Positions 43,398 through 52,922 of a stretch of 64,000 bases of DNA are shown here, one piece after another. The notes beneath the pieces were generated by a model, which saw nothing but the letters and a program-made list of their open reading frames with translations, was not told the origin of the DNA and made no database searches. The stretch covers positions 1-64,000 of the forward strand of contig CAZUDV010000018.1 of NCBI GenBank assembly GCA_964619555.1, in the 5' to 3' direction. The position numbers were made by a program, and so were the translations under genes. How positions within the stretch are numbered: position 1 is the first letter of the stretch; each line of letters starts with the position of its first letter. Source of the stretch: JAGOPY01 sp964619555. GTDB taxonomy: Bacteria > Bacteroidota > Bacteroidia > Bacteroidales > JAGOPY01.

Positions 43398-44195
43398 TTA
43401 AAACCGAAAACAGATCCCTACCCCGTTATGATTGGAACTAAGTCCCAGGGAGGCGGATTCGCTTCGAAAAACTTTTTGCGTTTTCACGATCATGCCCTGG
43501 TCAATTAAAGAACAAAGCAAACCGGTACCGGCACAAATCCACCCCGAGGTAAAACAAAAATTGCCGAGAGCGTCGTTTCCGTGCCCATAGGCCATATAGC
43601 CCACTCCCATAAAAGCTAGTGCACCCAGGCCAAGTGACGGAATGGTAATGGAAAGGTTCCTGGCTGTCTTTAGCGATTTCAGCGTTGTCTGAAAAAGGCT
43701 GTCGTTGCCGGGTAAAGCCGTATAGCTTAAAAGCGTTTCCCTTGCCCGGGAAACCTGGGAGAGGGTACTGAACGAAAGTACAATCCTTGAGACACCCGAT
43801 GTGAGGCCGACAATGGCCACCACCGGTTCATATTCTTTTATATCCTCTTCCGGATTAAGGAAACCGCCATTGATGACCAGGGACAGGTTTGCCAAACCAC
43901 CGAAGAAAAGGCCTATGGCATTGGTTTTCCGGGCCTTTTCCATCCGGTTGATGAATTCAGTCAGTAATGGATCTGAAAGATAGAGGGTATCGGTGTTTAA
44001 AATAACTGTATCGATCCGGATACTATGATTTAAATCGGAGAATACAGCCGGGCCGGTGTGAAAACTACCCTGGCCCAGGGAGTTCAATGAAAGCAATCCG
44101 AAAGCCCATAACAAAAGATAGTCACCTGACTTCATAGCTGTAAGACCTGGAAACATTGAAGAAAGAAAGATACGAAATAATTGAGTCAAAAGCAA
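43398..44195 (-). CDS. hypothetical membrane protein
   Basis: A 265-residue protein with an N-terminal hydrophobic segment (YLLLWAFGLLSLNSLGQG), probably a signal peptide, a Pro/Asp-rich region and further hydrophobic helices (AIGLFFGGLANLSLVI, SLGLGALAFMGVGYMAYG, CAGTGLLCSLI). No family is recognised. It precedes the polysaccharide locus and is divergent from the sulfotransferase. A probable -7 box (TATCTTTC, seven of eight) lies at 44165-44172. Confidence 0.65.
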   Translation of the reverse strand: MLLTQLFRIFLSSMFPGLTAMKSGDYLLLWAFGLLSLNSLGQGSFHTGPAVFSDLNHSIRIDTVILNTDTLYLSDPLLTEFINRMEKARKTNAIGLFFGGLANLSLVINGGFLNPEEDIKEYEPVVAIVGLTSGVSRIVLSFSTLSQVSRARETLLSYTALPGNDSLFQTTLKSLKTARNLSITIPSLGLGALAFMGVGYMAYGHGNDALGNFCFTSGWICAGTGLLCSLIDQGMIVKTQKVFRSESASLGLSSNHNGVGICFRF

Positions 44196-44360
44196 GGTTT
44201 TTTTACTGGTAATCAGAAAGGTAGAATAACCATCCTTTGATTCGCAAACACATACGCAATCTAAAAGGCCTCCCTGACAAAGTGATATTTAATACGGTGA
44301 GTTAGCAGTTTTGCAAAATAAATTTCAGGAAGACCGTCACTTAATGGCTGATTCCCCTTC

Positions 44361-44368
44361 TATCTTTG
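44361..44368 (+). promoter_or_regulatory. promoter -7 box for the sulfotransferase gene
   Basis: TATCTTTG, a perfect TAnnTTTG match, overlaps the in-frame TTG at 44366, so translation should start at ATG 44390 with a short leader. Confidence 0.55.
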
Positions 44369-44389
44369 TACTTGATAATAAGTAAACAG

Positions 44390-45211
44390 ATGCTGCCGGA
44401 ACGCCAGTTGCTTTTCAACCATATCCCTAAAACGGGAGGGATTACCATGCGCATCATCCTGAAACGGGTTTACGGTCAGGAAAACATTTTTACCATCGAC
44501 AGCAGGGACATCGGGGGCTCCCTGGAGGCATTCCGCAAGCTTACCAAGGCAGAACGCGCCGGATACCGCGTCATTTCAGGGCACGGCGCCGAAATGTTCC
44601 GGGACCTCCTCGACAGGCCATTTCGCCTGACGATCCTGCGGGAGCCGGTTACTCTTTTTCTCTCCCAGTATCATTACCTAAAAACCAAACCGGGCACGGA
44701 TTTTTACCCGGATGTCAGCAGGATGGATTTGCTGGAAGAATATATGGACTATGCTTTGAAAAACGGACAGGATAACCTGCTTACCCGTTACCTTTCAGAT
44801 TCCATGCAATTTCTGATTGAACCGGGCACCGTGGTCCCGGATCTGCAGCGGGATGGAGAAACGTTGCTGGAAAGAGCCATGGAGAATCTGAACCGGTACG
44901 ATGCTGTCATTGACCTGGCACGGTTCGATGACGGGATCTTTGACCTGTCCCGGCTTCTGGAATGGAAAAAGGTCCCCATCTACAGGCCAAGCAACCGGAA
45001 TCGCTACGATACCTCACCGGAATTAAGCCGGAAAGACACGTTGGATGCTCTCCGGCATATCCTTCGCTTCGACATCAAGCTGTATGATGCCTTCCGGCAG
45101 GCCGACCAGGCGCAATCCGTACAAACCAAACGGCCGGTTGCCAGGATCACTGCTTTCAGGTTACGACAGAAAGGAATTGCATGGGTCGCCAGGGCCCTTG
45201 GAAAATTCTGA
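44390..45211 (+). CDS. sulfotransferase family 2 protein
   Basis: A 273-residue PAPS-dependent carbohydrate sulfotransferase of the heparan/chondroitin type. The 5'-phosphosulfate-binding loop HIPKTGG is at residues 11-17, and the 3'-phosphate-binding segment LREPVTLFLSQYHYLK near 83-98. It has no membrane anchor, so it is cytoplasmic. It lies at the edge of the polysaccharide locus and likely sulfates a lipid-linked or nascent glycan. It is convergent with the Wzz-like gene. Confidence 0.82.
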   Translation: MLPERQLLFNHIPKTGGITMRIILKRVYGQENIFTIDSRDIGGSLEAFRKLTKAERAGYRVISGHGAEMFRDLLDRPFRLTILREPVTLFLSQYHYLKTKPGTDFYPDVSRMDLLEEYMDYALKNGQDNLLTRYLSDSMQFLIEPGTVVPDLQRDGETLLERAMENLNRYDAVIDLARFDDGIFDLSRLLEWKKVPIYRPSNRNRYDTSPELSRKDTLDALRHILRFDIKLYDAFRQADQAQSVQTKRPVARITAFRLRQKGIAWVARALGKF

Positions 45212-45230
45212 AGATAAAAAGGATTGGGGA

Positions 45231-46091
45231 TCAGAAGAAAATCCGGATCAGTAACCGCAGGGCAATGCCTGCCAGGAACCCGTAAAGGATAAACTGTCCA
45301 AGGCTTTTACCGACAGGCTGGTCTGACGGTACGAATCCATCGAGCACTTCGATGTTCTGGTTGAACTCCATCGAGCCTTTCACCTGCTGGATCCGGTCGT
45401 GAAGGGCCAGCGCTTCCTGGAGCAGTTCCATCCTGGTTATCGCTTTTTCATCGTTGATCCCTTCTTTCCGAATGATCAGCAGGCTGCTCAGCGAATCCAC
45501 CACATTGAGCCTCCGCTGCATAAAAACCAGGTCCTGTTGCGATTTTTTCAGCATATAGTTCAGTCGGTCCTGGATGAAGGCAGTATTGTTCAGGTATTTT
45601 ACAATGGCCGGTTGCAACGCTTCGAATATGGCTGGATCTGTCGAAGTGACCTTAATGTAGAAAGGGATCTTTTCCGTGCTCAGGTCAGTGGTCAGGTCTT
45701 CGTTACGAATATTATACCCTGCAATGGAACGGATCTTTTTAACCGGTCCGGAAGGCATCTCCAGGTATTTTGAAAGGGCCTCTTCATCGCCTGATTTCAC
45801 AAGCACTTCAAGCTTCCGCAACATGTCGGCATAAATCTTTTTCTCATAATGGACGTAGGAAACGGTCATTTCCGATTCATAGACACGGGGCTTAAGCATA
45901 AAATACCCCGCTGAGATCGCAGCAGCCAACAATCCATACAAAAGGAACGATACGATATTCTTTCTTAGAAAATTTCTGAACGACAGAAACATGGCTGCCA
46001 GGAAACCTCTTCCTTCAGCTGCCTGGAGCTGGAGCGCTTCCCAGACTTTTCTGCCTTCCTGTTTCGATTGATTCAATTGTTCCTGATCCAT
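45231..46091 (-). CDS. chain-length determinant protein (Wzz-like)
   Basis: A 286-residue inner membrane protein of the polysaccharide co-polymerase family: N-terminal helix at about 42-65 (IVSFLLYGLLAAAISAGYFML), a periplasmic domain with coiled-coil character, and a C-terminal helix (FILYGFLAGIALRLLIRIFF). It sets the modal length of Wzy-polymerised glycans. There is no tyrosine kinase domain. A promoter with TTTG and TAATTTTA lies 10-40 nt upstream. Confidence 0.85.
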   Translation of the reverse strand: MDQEQLNQSKQEGRKVWEALQLQAAEGRGFLAAMFLSFRNFLRKNIVSFLLYGLLAAAISAGYFMLKPRVYESEMTVSYVHYEKKIYADMLRKLEVLVKSGDEEALSKYLEMPSGPVKKIRSIAGYNIRNEDLTTDLSTEKIPFYIKVTSTDPAIFEALQPAIVKYLNNTAFIQDRLNYMLKKSQQDLVFMQRRLNVVDSLSSLLIIRKEGINDEKAITRMELLQEALALHDRIQQVKGSMEFNQNIEVLDGFVPSDQPVGKSLGQFILYGFLAGIALRLLIRIFF

Positions 46092-46101
46092 ATCGTATAA
46101 A

Positions 46102-46133
46102 TAAAATTACCTGTGATCAATATTAAAGGCAAA
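46102..46133 (-). promoter_or_regulatory. promoter for the Wzz-like gene
   Basis: On the minus strand TTTG (complement of 46130-46133) is followed after 20 nt by TAATTTTA (complement of 46102-46109), close to the Bacteroidota -33/-7 consensus, 10 nt upstream of the ATG. Confidence 0.5.
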
Positions 46134-46174
46134 TAAAGGGAATATTGCTGAATTTTAACCATTTTTGTATTGAA

Positions 46175-47617
46175 ATGGCCATTAGTTCTACAAATGTAAG
46201 AAATTCGAGCTGGAATCTGGCGAATATCTTATTGTATCCCGTTGCATTTCTCGCCGTCACACCATTTTTCATCAACCGGATGGGGGAAAATGTATTCGGG
46301 GAATGGATGCTCGTCAACTCCTATGTTTACATTGCGGTACACCTGGTAGGTTTCGGATTGCCTGCATCCATCACGGCGCATGTTGCCGAAGCCATTGGCA
46401 AAGGTGACGACCGCAAGCTGTTTGCCTATATCAATGCATCTTCCAGGTTGCTCCTCAGGATGGTTCTCCTTACGGTCGCCTTCGGATTCTTCCTGTTGAC
46501 CGCCTGGCTTCTGGGCATAGGTATCTTTGACGACCGCATCTGGAAAGCACTGATCGTGGCCACTTTCCTGATCGCGATAAGGTTCCCGGAATTACTGTAC
46601 CAGGGTATATTCAAGGGGCAGGAACATTATCACAAGGCGGCCATTTTCAACATGCTGAACCGGTTTATCACGCTGGGCGCCCAGGTTGTGATGGTATGGA
46701 AAGGCTATTCCCTTCCGGCCATCTTCGGCGCCGCACTGGTCACCAGCTTCCTTTCCTTAATCCCCCAGGCATTCATTATTTACCGGGGGCTCCGCGGATA
46801 CAGCCCCATTCTGTTCAGGAGCCTGCCTGAAAAGCATGAATTGTACCACTTCGGATTCTGGACCTGGATCCAGACCATCATTGCCATCGCTGCCTACCAG
46901 CTGGACCGTTTCCTGGTCGCTTTTTTCCTGGGCACTGCCACCGTCACTTATTACGTACTGGCTTCCACCATCGCAAACCATCTGCATATGGCATTTGAAG
47001 CGATGGTTAGCTGGCTGCTGCCGAGGGTATCCCGGATGCAAGCTGCCACCAGGGATACACGACCCTACTTCAGCACAACCCGGGCCTTTTCCATCGGATT
47101 CCCGTTGCTTGTATTGAGCACCCTGTACTTTGTCTCAGAGCCATTGTTCACGCTTTGGCTGGGAGAAGATAAATACCTGAAGATGGTGGATTTCTTCAGA
47201 CTTTTCCTGGTTTTCGAAGCATTCCTCATCCTCTCCGTCGTGCCGAAATATTACCTCAACGCCATCCGATCCCTGCATTTCATCACCCTGCTGGAACTCA
47301 TGTACAAGTCCGCCATCATCGTCGGGATGATCGCCTGTTTCTACTTCTACCGGTCGGCCGGGAGCCTGATCTGGGGACAGATCATCGCTTTGATTATCTT
47401 TATGCCGGTGGAATACATGCTGATCAATAACAGGATATTGAAGGAGAACTGGTTCAAGGAGACTATTCTGACCTCACTCCCGTCGGTTTGCATTATGGGC
47501 ATAATCCTGCTGCCCGACAGGGATGCTTCCTTCATTGCTTTCCTGCTGGCAGCGTTGATCTTTTGGATGGTGTACCTGAAAGACCGCTATTTTGACATCA
47601 AACTGATCAGGGAATGA
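46175..47617 (+). CDS. polysaccharide flippase (Wzx-like)
   Basis: A 480-residue, 12-14 helix membrane protein of the polysaccharide flippase superfamily, first of the polysaccharide operon. ATG 46175 (MAISSTNVRNSSWNLANILLYPVAFLAVTPFFINRMG) fits the family N-terminus; the TTG at 46145 is upstream. The stop overlaps the next ATG by 4 bp. It is only distantly similar to the flippase at 34591-35823. Confidence 0.9.
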   Translation: MAISSTNVRNSSWNLANILLYPVAFLAVTPFFINRMGENVFGEWMLVNSYVYIAVHLVGFGLPASITAHVAEAIGKGDDRKLFAYINASSRLLLRMVLLTVAFGFFLLTAWLLGIGIFDDRIWKALIVATFLIAIRFPELLYQGIFKGQEHYHKAAIFNMLNRFITLGAQVVMVWKGYSLPAIFGAALVTSFLSLIPQAFIIYRGLRGYSPILFRSLPEKHELYHFGFWTWIQTIIAIAAYQLDRFLVAFFLGTATVTYYVLASTIANHLHMAFEAMVSWLLPRVSRMQAATRDTRPYFSTTRAFSIGFPLLVLSTLYFVSEPLFTLWLGEDKYLKMVDFFRLFLVFEAFLILSVVPKYYLNAIRSLHFITLLELMYKSAIIVGMIACFYFYRSAGSLIWGQIIALIIFMPVEYMLINNRILKENWFKETILTSLPSVCIMGIILLPDRDASFIAFLLAALIFWMVYLKDRYFDIKLIRE

Positions 47618-48834
47618 AAAGGGACCCGTCATACTACGCCTATCTCAGCTATTTCATCTTGTATTTCTTCTTTAACAACCTGTTATTGAAAGAAGGCCTG
47701 CTCTACACCACCCTGATGGCACCTTTATTCGTTTACTGGCTATTCAAGCAGAACCGTCTGAAGGATATGCTGACCTGGGCTCTCCTGCTAATCATCCCCA
47801 TTCCGTTCCATTTGATACTCGGGGTCGATGCCTCAACCTACGTCATCTCTTCGCTCTTGGTCGCAGCTGCCTGGATTTTCCTTTTCACGGCCCTGGAAAC
47901 CGTCCGGAACACCCTTCCGGGTATGGATGATCTCTTTAAAAAGATATTGATTGTCAATGCCATATTGGTCATGGTGGCGTTACTCCTCCTTCCATTCCCT
48001 TTTATCCGAGATATAATGTGGGATTCGGTGCCAATGTCAAAGAACCTGGAAGCCATCCCGCGTCTCAAACTGCTGGCTTACGAGCCATCCCACTACGGGC
48101 TCCTGCTGTCGCCGGTAATCTTCTATTTTTTTCTGCAGATATTCACCGGTAAGGCTTCGCATCCGTTACTGACGGCTTTGGCAGTCGGATTGCCGCTGTT
48201 GCTCACTTTTTCTTTCGGGATCATCGGTGCCATGTTCCTCGCTACCGGGATCGGTTCGATCGCATACTTTCACCGGTTTTCCCATAATTCCAGGAGGCTG
48301 TACCTCTATGGGCTGGGATTCCTTCTGGTGACAGTGATCGGATTGTGGGTATTCTGGCCGGGCAATCCGTTGTTCACCCGATTGGGAAACATCCTGGAGG
48401 GATCCGACAGTTCTTCGAAAGGAAGGCTGTTTTACTCTTTCATGTTCGCGAAAGACCTTGTGGCAGAGCATGCCGCATGGCTGGGAGTTGGGCCCGGCCA
48501 GATCAAAGTCCTGGCGCACGACCTCATTATTAATTTTTATCAATATACCGGACACTATTCAGAGGTGGTGCGGATCCCTAATTCCATGGGCGAAATGCTG
48601 GCCACTTACGGCATTTATGGATTTGTGCTAAAGATCGTCCTGGAGCTATGGTTCTTTGTGAGGATGAAAGTTTACAAAAACCTTTACTGCCTGACGCTGT
48701 TTGCATTCATATTCATATACCAGTTTACCGGGAGTTTCCTGGTCAATGCGGCAGAGATTGGGATATGGGCCTTTGTCTTCATGGGCCGGTTTGAAAAATT
48801 CGAACTCGAAAACTTAAAGGAAGGCACATCATGA
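47614..48834 (+). CDS. O-antigen polymerase-like membrane protein (Wzy-like)
   Basis: A 406-residue membrane protein with about 11 helices and a large periplasmic loop containing KGRLFYSFMFAKDLVAEHAAWLGVGPGQ, the pattern of O-antigen polymerase/ligase (Wzy/WaaL) proteins with an NxxGE-like end loop (NSMGEMLATYGIYG). It overlaps both neighbours by 4 bp. A polymerase role is inferred from the pairing with Wzz and Wzx. Confidence 0.78.
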   Translation: MKRDPSYYAYLSYFILYFFFNNLLLKEGLLYTTLMAPLFVYWLFKQNRLKDMLTWALLLIIPIPFHLILGVDASTYVISSLLVAAAWIFLFTALETVRNTLPGMDDLFKKILIVNAILVMVALLLLPFPFIRDIMWDSVPMSKNLEAIPRLKLLAYEPSHYGLLLSPVIFYFFLQIFTGKASHPLLTALAVGLPLLLTFSFGIIGAMFLATGIGSIAYFHRFSHNSRRLYLYGLGFLLVTVIGLWVFWPGNPLFTRLGNILEGSDSSSKGRLFYSFMFAKDLVAEHAAWLGVGPGQIKVLAHDLIINFYQYTGHYSEVVRIPNSMGEMLATYGIYGFVLKIVLELWFFVRMKVYKNLYCLTLFAFIFIYQFTGSFLVNAAEIGIWAFVFMGRFEKFELENLKEGTS

Positions 48835-49907
48835 AAATTGCCATGATCGGCCGTTCTTCCCTGTTCAAGGTCACCGGCGGGGATACTATCCAAATGGTCA
48901 GGACCTCTGAAGCCCTGAAACGGCTGGGAATAGAAAGCGTCATACACCTTGCCTCGGACAGGATCGATTATACATCTTACAACCTCCTGCACCTTTTCAA
49001 CCTGCTGCGACCCGCCGATCACCTGGCGCACATCCGAAAGAGCCGTAAAAAATATGTCGTCAGCACGATCTACCTGGATTATACCATGTTTGACCGATAT
49101 GGAAGGAGCCTTCCTTACCGGTGGCTTTTCCGCGCCTTGGGAAAGCACCCGTCGGAATATTTCAAAAACCTTTACCGTTTTGCACGGAAACAGGATGTGA
49201 TGGCCAGCATGGAATACCTGCTGGGACAAAGGAGGAGCATTGCGAAGATCCTGTCCCGTGCATCGGTCATCCTGCCGAATTCCCGGGCCGAATACCTGCG
49301 GGTGGTGAAGGATACGGGCTTCACAGGACAATATGTTGTCATCCCGAACGGAATCGATACCGGAGTGTTTTCGACGATCCCGGCGGATATCCGGCGGCAG
49401 GAAAAAGTCGTGTGCGTGGCGCAGGTATACGGGATGAAGAACCAGCACAGGCTGATAGAAGCTTGCATGAAACTGGACATACCGTTGGAGATCATCGGCA
49501 AGGCCCCGCCCAACCATACAGCTTATTACGAGCACTGCCGCAGGATGGCGGGGAGCAGGGTTCAATTTTTCGATTTTATGCCACAGGCTGAATTAATCCG
49601 TCACTATGCCGGGGCTAAGGTGCACGCTCTGCCAAGCTGGTTCGAAACCACGGGGTTGACTTCCCTGGAAGCCGGTGCTATGGGGTGCAACCTTGTCGTG
49701 GGAGAAGGTGGCGATACGAAGGATTATTTCAGGGACCTGGCCTGGTATTGCCAGGCAGGTGACCTGGAGAGCCTGGTCAAAGCCCTGGAGGGAGCGCTCC
49801 ATTCCGGCACCGGAGAAAAGCTCAGGGACCTGGTCCTGTCGGAATACACCTGGGAAAAGGCGGCGCAAAAAACACTCCAGGCATACCAAACTGCATTGAA
49901 TGAATAA
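48831..49907 (+). CDS. glycosyltransferase, GT4-type
   Basis: A 358-residue GT-B glycosyltransferase. The start KIAMIGRSSLFKVTGGDTIQMVRTSEAL is the GT4 acceptor-domain N-terminus, and PSWFETTGLTSLEAGAMGCNLVVGEGG carries the donor-binding Glu. It overlaps the next gene by 8 bp. Donor and acceptor are unknown. Confidence 0.88.
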   Translation: MKIAMIGRSSLFKVTGGDTIQMVRTSEALKRLGIESVIHLASDRIDYTSYNLLHLFNLLRPADHLAHIRKSRKKYVVSTIYLDYTMFDRYGRSLPYRWLFRALGKHPSEYFKNLYRFARKQDVMASMEYLLGQRRSIAKILSRASVILPNSRAEYLRVVKDTGFTGQYVVIPNGIDTGVFSTIPADIRRQEKVVCVAQVYGMKNQHRLIEACMKLDIPLEIIGKAPPNHTAYYEHCRRMAGSRVQFFDFMPQAELIRHYAGAKVHALPSWFETTGLTSLEAGAMGCNLVVGEGGDTKDYFRDLAWYCQAGDLESLVKALEGALHSGTGEKLRDLVLSEYTWEKAAQKTLQAYQTALNE

Positions 49908-51006
49908 AAAGAAACTATCGGTTGCTATCCTGGGGTCCAGGGGGATCCCTAACCGTTACGGCGGATTTGAGGCCTGTGCGGAGGAGCTTGGTATCCGCCT
50001 TGCACGAAAAGGGCACAGGGTCGTGGTATACACCACCTCCGACCATCCCGAAAAAGCTGCTTCCTGGAATGGGGTCATCCGGATCATGAAGTGGAATCCG
50101 GAAAACATTTTCGGAACATTCGGCCAGTTCGTTTACGACCTGGTCTGCAACCTGCATAGCCGCAAGGCCGGATTTGATGTCATCCTGCACCTCGGCTATA
50201 CCAGCGATTCAGTCTGGCATTGGCTGTGGACCGGCCGCAGTTGCCATATAGTGAACATGGACGGGCAGGAATGGAAACGGCAAAAATACAACCGAATGGT
50301 CAGAGGGTTCCTGAAAAGGGCCGAAATGCTGGCTACGCTCCGGAGCGACTGGCTCGTGGCGGATTCCCCGGTGATCGCGCAATACCTCAGTGAAAAATAC
50401 AGGGCCCCGGTCCGCTATATCGCTTACGGTGCCAGGATACCAGAATCATATGACGAGGATTTGGTCCGGTTGATGGGCCTGGCGCCTTTGGGATACGACC
50501 TGCTGGTTGCCAGGATGGAACCTGAAAACAACATTGAATTGGCGATCCGGGCTAAACTGGGATCTTCCGATCCCATGCCGCTGGTGATCGTAGGCAATGA
50601 CAACAGGTACAGACGCCGGTTGATGGCCATTTACGCCCATCGTGACCGGATCTTGTTCAAAGACGCCATCTACGACGAACGGAAGATCGACAGCCTGCGG
50701 CATTTCAGCAGGCTTTACCTTCACGGCCATTCGGTCGGGGGCACCAATCCATCCCTCCTGGAAGCCATGGCCTGCAGGTGCCGCATTGTCGCACACAGAA
50801 ATCCATTCAATGAGCATGTGCTGGGTGAGGATGCCCTTTATTTTTCTTCTGAAGATGAACTCAGAAACCACTTTGACGCGCCCATGCCAGGGATATTCAC
50901 AGCCTTTGTCCGGAACAATCTGGACAAGATCCGCCGGGATTATAACTGGGCGGTCGTCACGGATGCCTACGAATCATTATTCTATGAAGCGAAGGATCTT
51001 AGATAG
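49900..51006 (+). CDS. DUF1972-type glycosyltransferase (rhamnosyltransferase-like)
   Basis: A 368-residue GT-B glycosyltransferase with the DUF1972 N-terminal domain (AILGSRGIPNRYGGFEACAEELGIRLARKGH). DUF1972 proteins are often annotated as rhamnosyltransferases. The C-terminal part has a donor-site Glu in THPSLLEAMACRC-like context (GGTNPSLLEAMACRC). The last 23 bp overlap the O-antigen-ligase-like gene. Confidence 0.85.
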   Translation: MNKKKLSVAILGSRGIPNRYGGFEACAEELGIRLARKGHRVVVYTTSDHPEKAASWNGVIRIMKWNPENIFGTFGQFVYDLVCNLHSRKAGFDVILHLGYTSDSVWHWLWTGRSCHIVNMDGQEWKRQKYNRMVRGFLKRAEMLATLRSDWLVADSPVIAQYLSEKYRAPVRYIAYGARIPESYDEDLVRLMGLAPLGYDLLVARMEPENNIELAIRAKLGSSDPMPLVIVGNDNRYRRRLMAIYAHRDRILFKDAIYDERKIDSLRHFSRLYLHGHSVGGTNPSLLEAMACRCRIVAHRNPFNEHVLGEDALYFSSEDELRNHFDAPMPGIFTAFVRNNLDKIRRDYNWAVVTDAYESLFYEAKDLR

Positions 51007-52249
51007 GTTATTGCCCTGGCTGTGGGCTGCCATCTGGTTCACGCTGTCCGTTTCACCGAGGGCCAATGTGTACAGCATGATACTTTTTACCTTAACCGCA
51101 TTATTGCCGGCCTTAAGTTCGAAACCCATGCTCCGTCGACAGCAATTGATCCTGGCCGGCGGATTCCTGCTTTTCTTTGTTTGGACAGCTGCGGGGGTCT
51201 TTTATGATCCCGAAGCACCGCTGGTATGGAAAGGGTTAGAAAAGAAAAGCTCGCTCCTGGCCATTCCCGTGATCATTTTCCTGGCCGATAATACGGTGAA
51301 GGACCTCTCCAAGTGGGCGATCCGCGGATTCCTGGGTGGGCTGGCCTTTTCCGGGATTTCCCTGGTTGTCATGGCATTCTTCCATATGCTGGACGGGCGA
51401 CCGATGCAGGAATACCTTTACCATGGCTTCACCCGTCCTGTGGCCCTCGGAGCCACTTACTACTCCTGTTACCTCTCCTCGGCTATCTTTTTTCTTCTGA
51501 TCCGCCGGAGTGAGCCTTTCATCGAACGGTTCAAAATGCCGCTGACGTTTTTCTTCATGCTCCTTCTCCTGCTGGCGGCTTCCAAGCTGTTCATCATCCT
51601 TACCATCCCGGTGATCACCTGGTATGTATTGAAAAGATCTGCGTTAAAACAAAGCAAATTCCGCTGGCTGACCCCGCTAATTTTGTTTTTACTCCTGCTC
51701 GGTGCATCGGTTCCCTTCCTTTCCAGGATATCCGAATTGAAGAATACGGACCTCAAGGTAGTATTTCAGCAGGAATACCGCTATGACACTCCTCTCAACG
51801 GCCTGACTTTCAGGATGGTTCTCTGGAGGTTCGCCGGAGAAATCCTGACGGAAGAAAAAGCCTGGCTGACCGGCACGGGCATCGGCAGCAGGCAACAGGT
51901 GCTTAATGAACGGTACAAGGCCAGTGGAATCTACACCGGGAACCCGGACCTGGGCGATACGGGTTATCTGGGTTACAATTTCCACAACCAATATCTCGAA
52001 ACCCTCGTCGGGAGCGGAATCCCGGGATTACTCCTCCTGCTTTCCATAATATTGTTCATTTTTTTTGCTGACAGAAACAAACATTTTTTCCCTTTGTCGG
52101 TTTATGTATTGCTAGTAATGTTTTTATTCACGGAATCGATGCTGGAACGTCAAGCCGGAATCGTTTTCTTCTCCCTGGTCTGGACCATGGGCGTTATATC
52201 CGGAAGCAATCATAAACATAATGGAAACCTCATCGACCATAACCCTTAG
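50984..52249 (+). CDS. O-antigen ligase-like membrane protein
   Basis: A 421-residue protein of the O-antigen ligase/polymerase family with about 11 helices and a periplasmic loop containing RMVLWRFAGEILTEEKAWLTGTGIGSRQQ and YNFHNQYLETLVGSGIPG (the HNxxLE motif of WaaL-type proteins). The in-frame ORF runs upstream to 50642, but that part is the shadow of the glycosyltransferase; ATG 50984 (MKRRILDRLLPW) is the real start. It overlaps both neighbours, by 23 and 29 bp. Confidence 0.85.
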   Translation: MKRRILDRLLPWLWAAIWFTLSVSPRANVYSMILFTLTALLPALSSKPMLRRQQLILAGGFLLFFVWTAAGVFYDPEAPLVWKGLEKKSSLLAIPVIIFLADNTVKDLSKWAIRGFLGGLAFSGISLVVMAFFHMLDGRPMQEYLYHGFTRPVALGATYYSCYLSSAIFFLLIRRSEPFIERFKMPLTFFFMLLLLLAASKLFIILTIPVITWYVLKRSALKQSKFRWLTPLILFLLLLGASVPFLSRISELKNTDLKVVFQQEYRYDTPLNGLTFRMVLWRFAGEILTEEKAWLTGTGIGSRQQVLNERYKASGIYTGNPDLGDTGYLGYNFHNQYLETLVGSGIPGLLLLLSIILFIFFADRNKHFFPLSVYVLLVMFLFTESMLERQAGIVFFSLVWTMGVISGSNHKHNGNLIDHNP

Positions 52250-52922
52250 CCCAATTCCCTGGCACGAAACCATCGCCGCCAGTCAAGTCGCTGTTCGTCA
52301 CCGGCCATTGGAAAATTTTCGTCTTGATACATTATCCAACCGTTTGATCAAGAGGATGATGGACATCACGCTCGGATCCTTTCTCAGCCTTATCATTCTG
52401 ACCTGGATCATTCCGGTTATGGCTGTCATCATCAAACTGGATTCGAGGGGACCGGTGTTCTTCATCCAAAAACGTACCGGCATCCGCAAGAAAAGTTTTC
52501 TTTGCCTGAAATTCAGGTCAATGGTTGTGAATGACCACGCGAACCGGTTAGAAGTCCAGGTCAACGATCGCCGGATTACGAGAGTGGGCCGTTTTATCCG
52601 GAAATACCACATCGATGAGCTTCCGCAGCTGCTCAATGTGGTGAAGGGGGATATGAGCCTGGTGGGGCCGAGGCCTTACATGCTCCGGCACACTGCCATC
52701 TATTCGAGGCTGGTGGAGCATTACCACGACCGGCACAGGGTAAAGCCGGGTATCGCAGGACTGGCTCAGATGCGAGGGTACCACGGCACCATCAACTGTT
52801 GGGATGATCTTTCCAAACGATGCGCATCCGATTTTGAATACATTGAGAAATGGTCCTTGTTCGGGGACCTGCATATATTCTTCGGCACGATTCTTAAAAT
52901 CACCAAAAACCTTTTTCTTTAA
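52221..52922 (+). CDS. priming sugar transferase (undecaprenyl-phosphate type)
   Basis: A 233-residue polyprenyl-phosphate glycosyl-1-phosphate transferase of the WcaJ/PglC type. It has a membrane helix (about residues 45-70: MMDITLGSFLSLIILTWIIPVMAVIIKLDS) and the catalytic block FIQKRTGIRKKSF, KFRSMV, ITRVGRFIRKYHIDELPQLLNVVKGDMSLVGPRP. It lacks the N-terminal CoA-like domain of WcaJ. It starts repeat-unit synthesis. It overlaps the next gene by 1 bp (TAATG). Confidence 0.92.
   Translation: METSSTITLSPIPWHETIAASQVAVRHRPLENFRLDTLSNRLIKRMMDITLGSFLSLIILTWIIPVMAVIIKLDSRGPVFFIQKRTGIRKKSFLCLKFRSMVVNDHANRLEVQVNDRRITRVGRFIRKYHIDELPQLLNVVKGDMSLVGPRPYMLRHTAIYSRLVEHYHDRHRVKPGIAGLAQMRGYHGTINCWDDLSKRCASDFEYIEKWSLFGDLHIFFGTILKITKNLFL

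Noticed and set aside
48684..49565. 293-codon minus-strand ORF opposite the GT4 gene
   Set aside because: Antisense of the glycosyltransferase operon; composition matches a shadow frame.
50642..50983. In-frame extension of the O-antigen-ligase-like ORF upstream of 50984
   Set aside because: It is the alternate-frame shadow of the DUF1972 glycosyltransferase gene; membrane-protein sequence begins only at ATG 50984.
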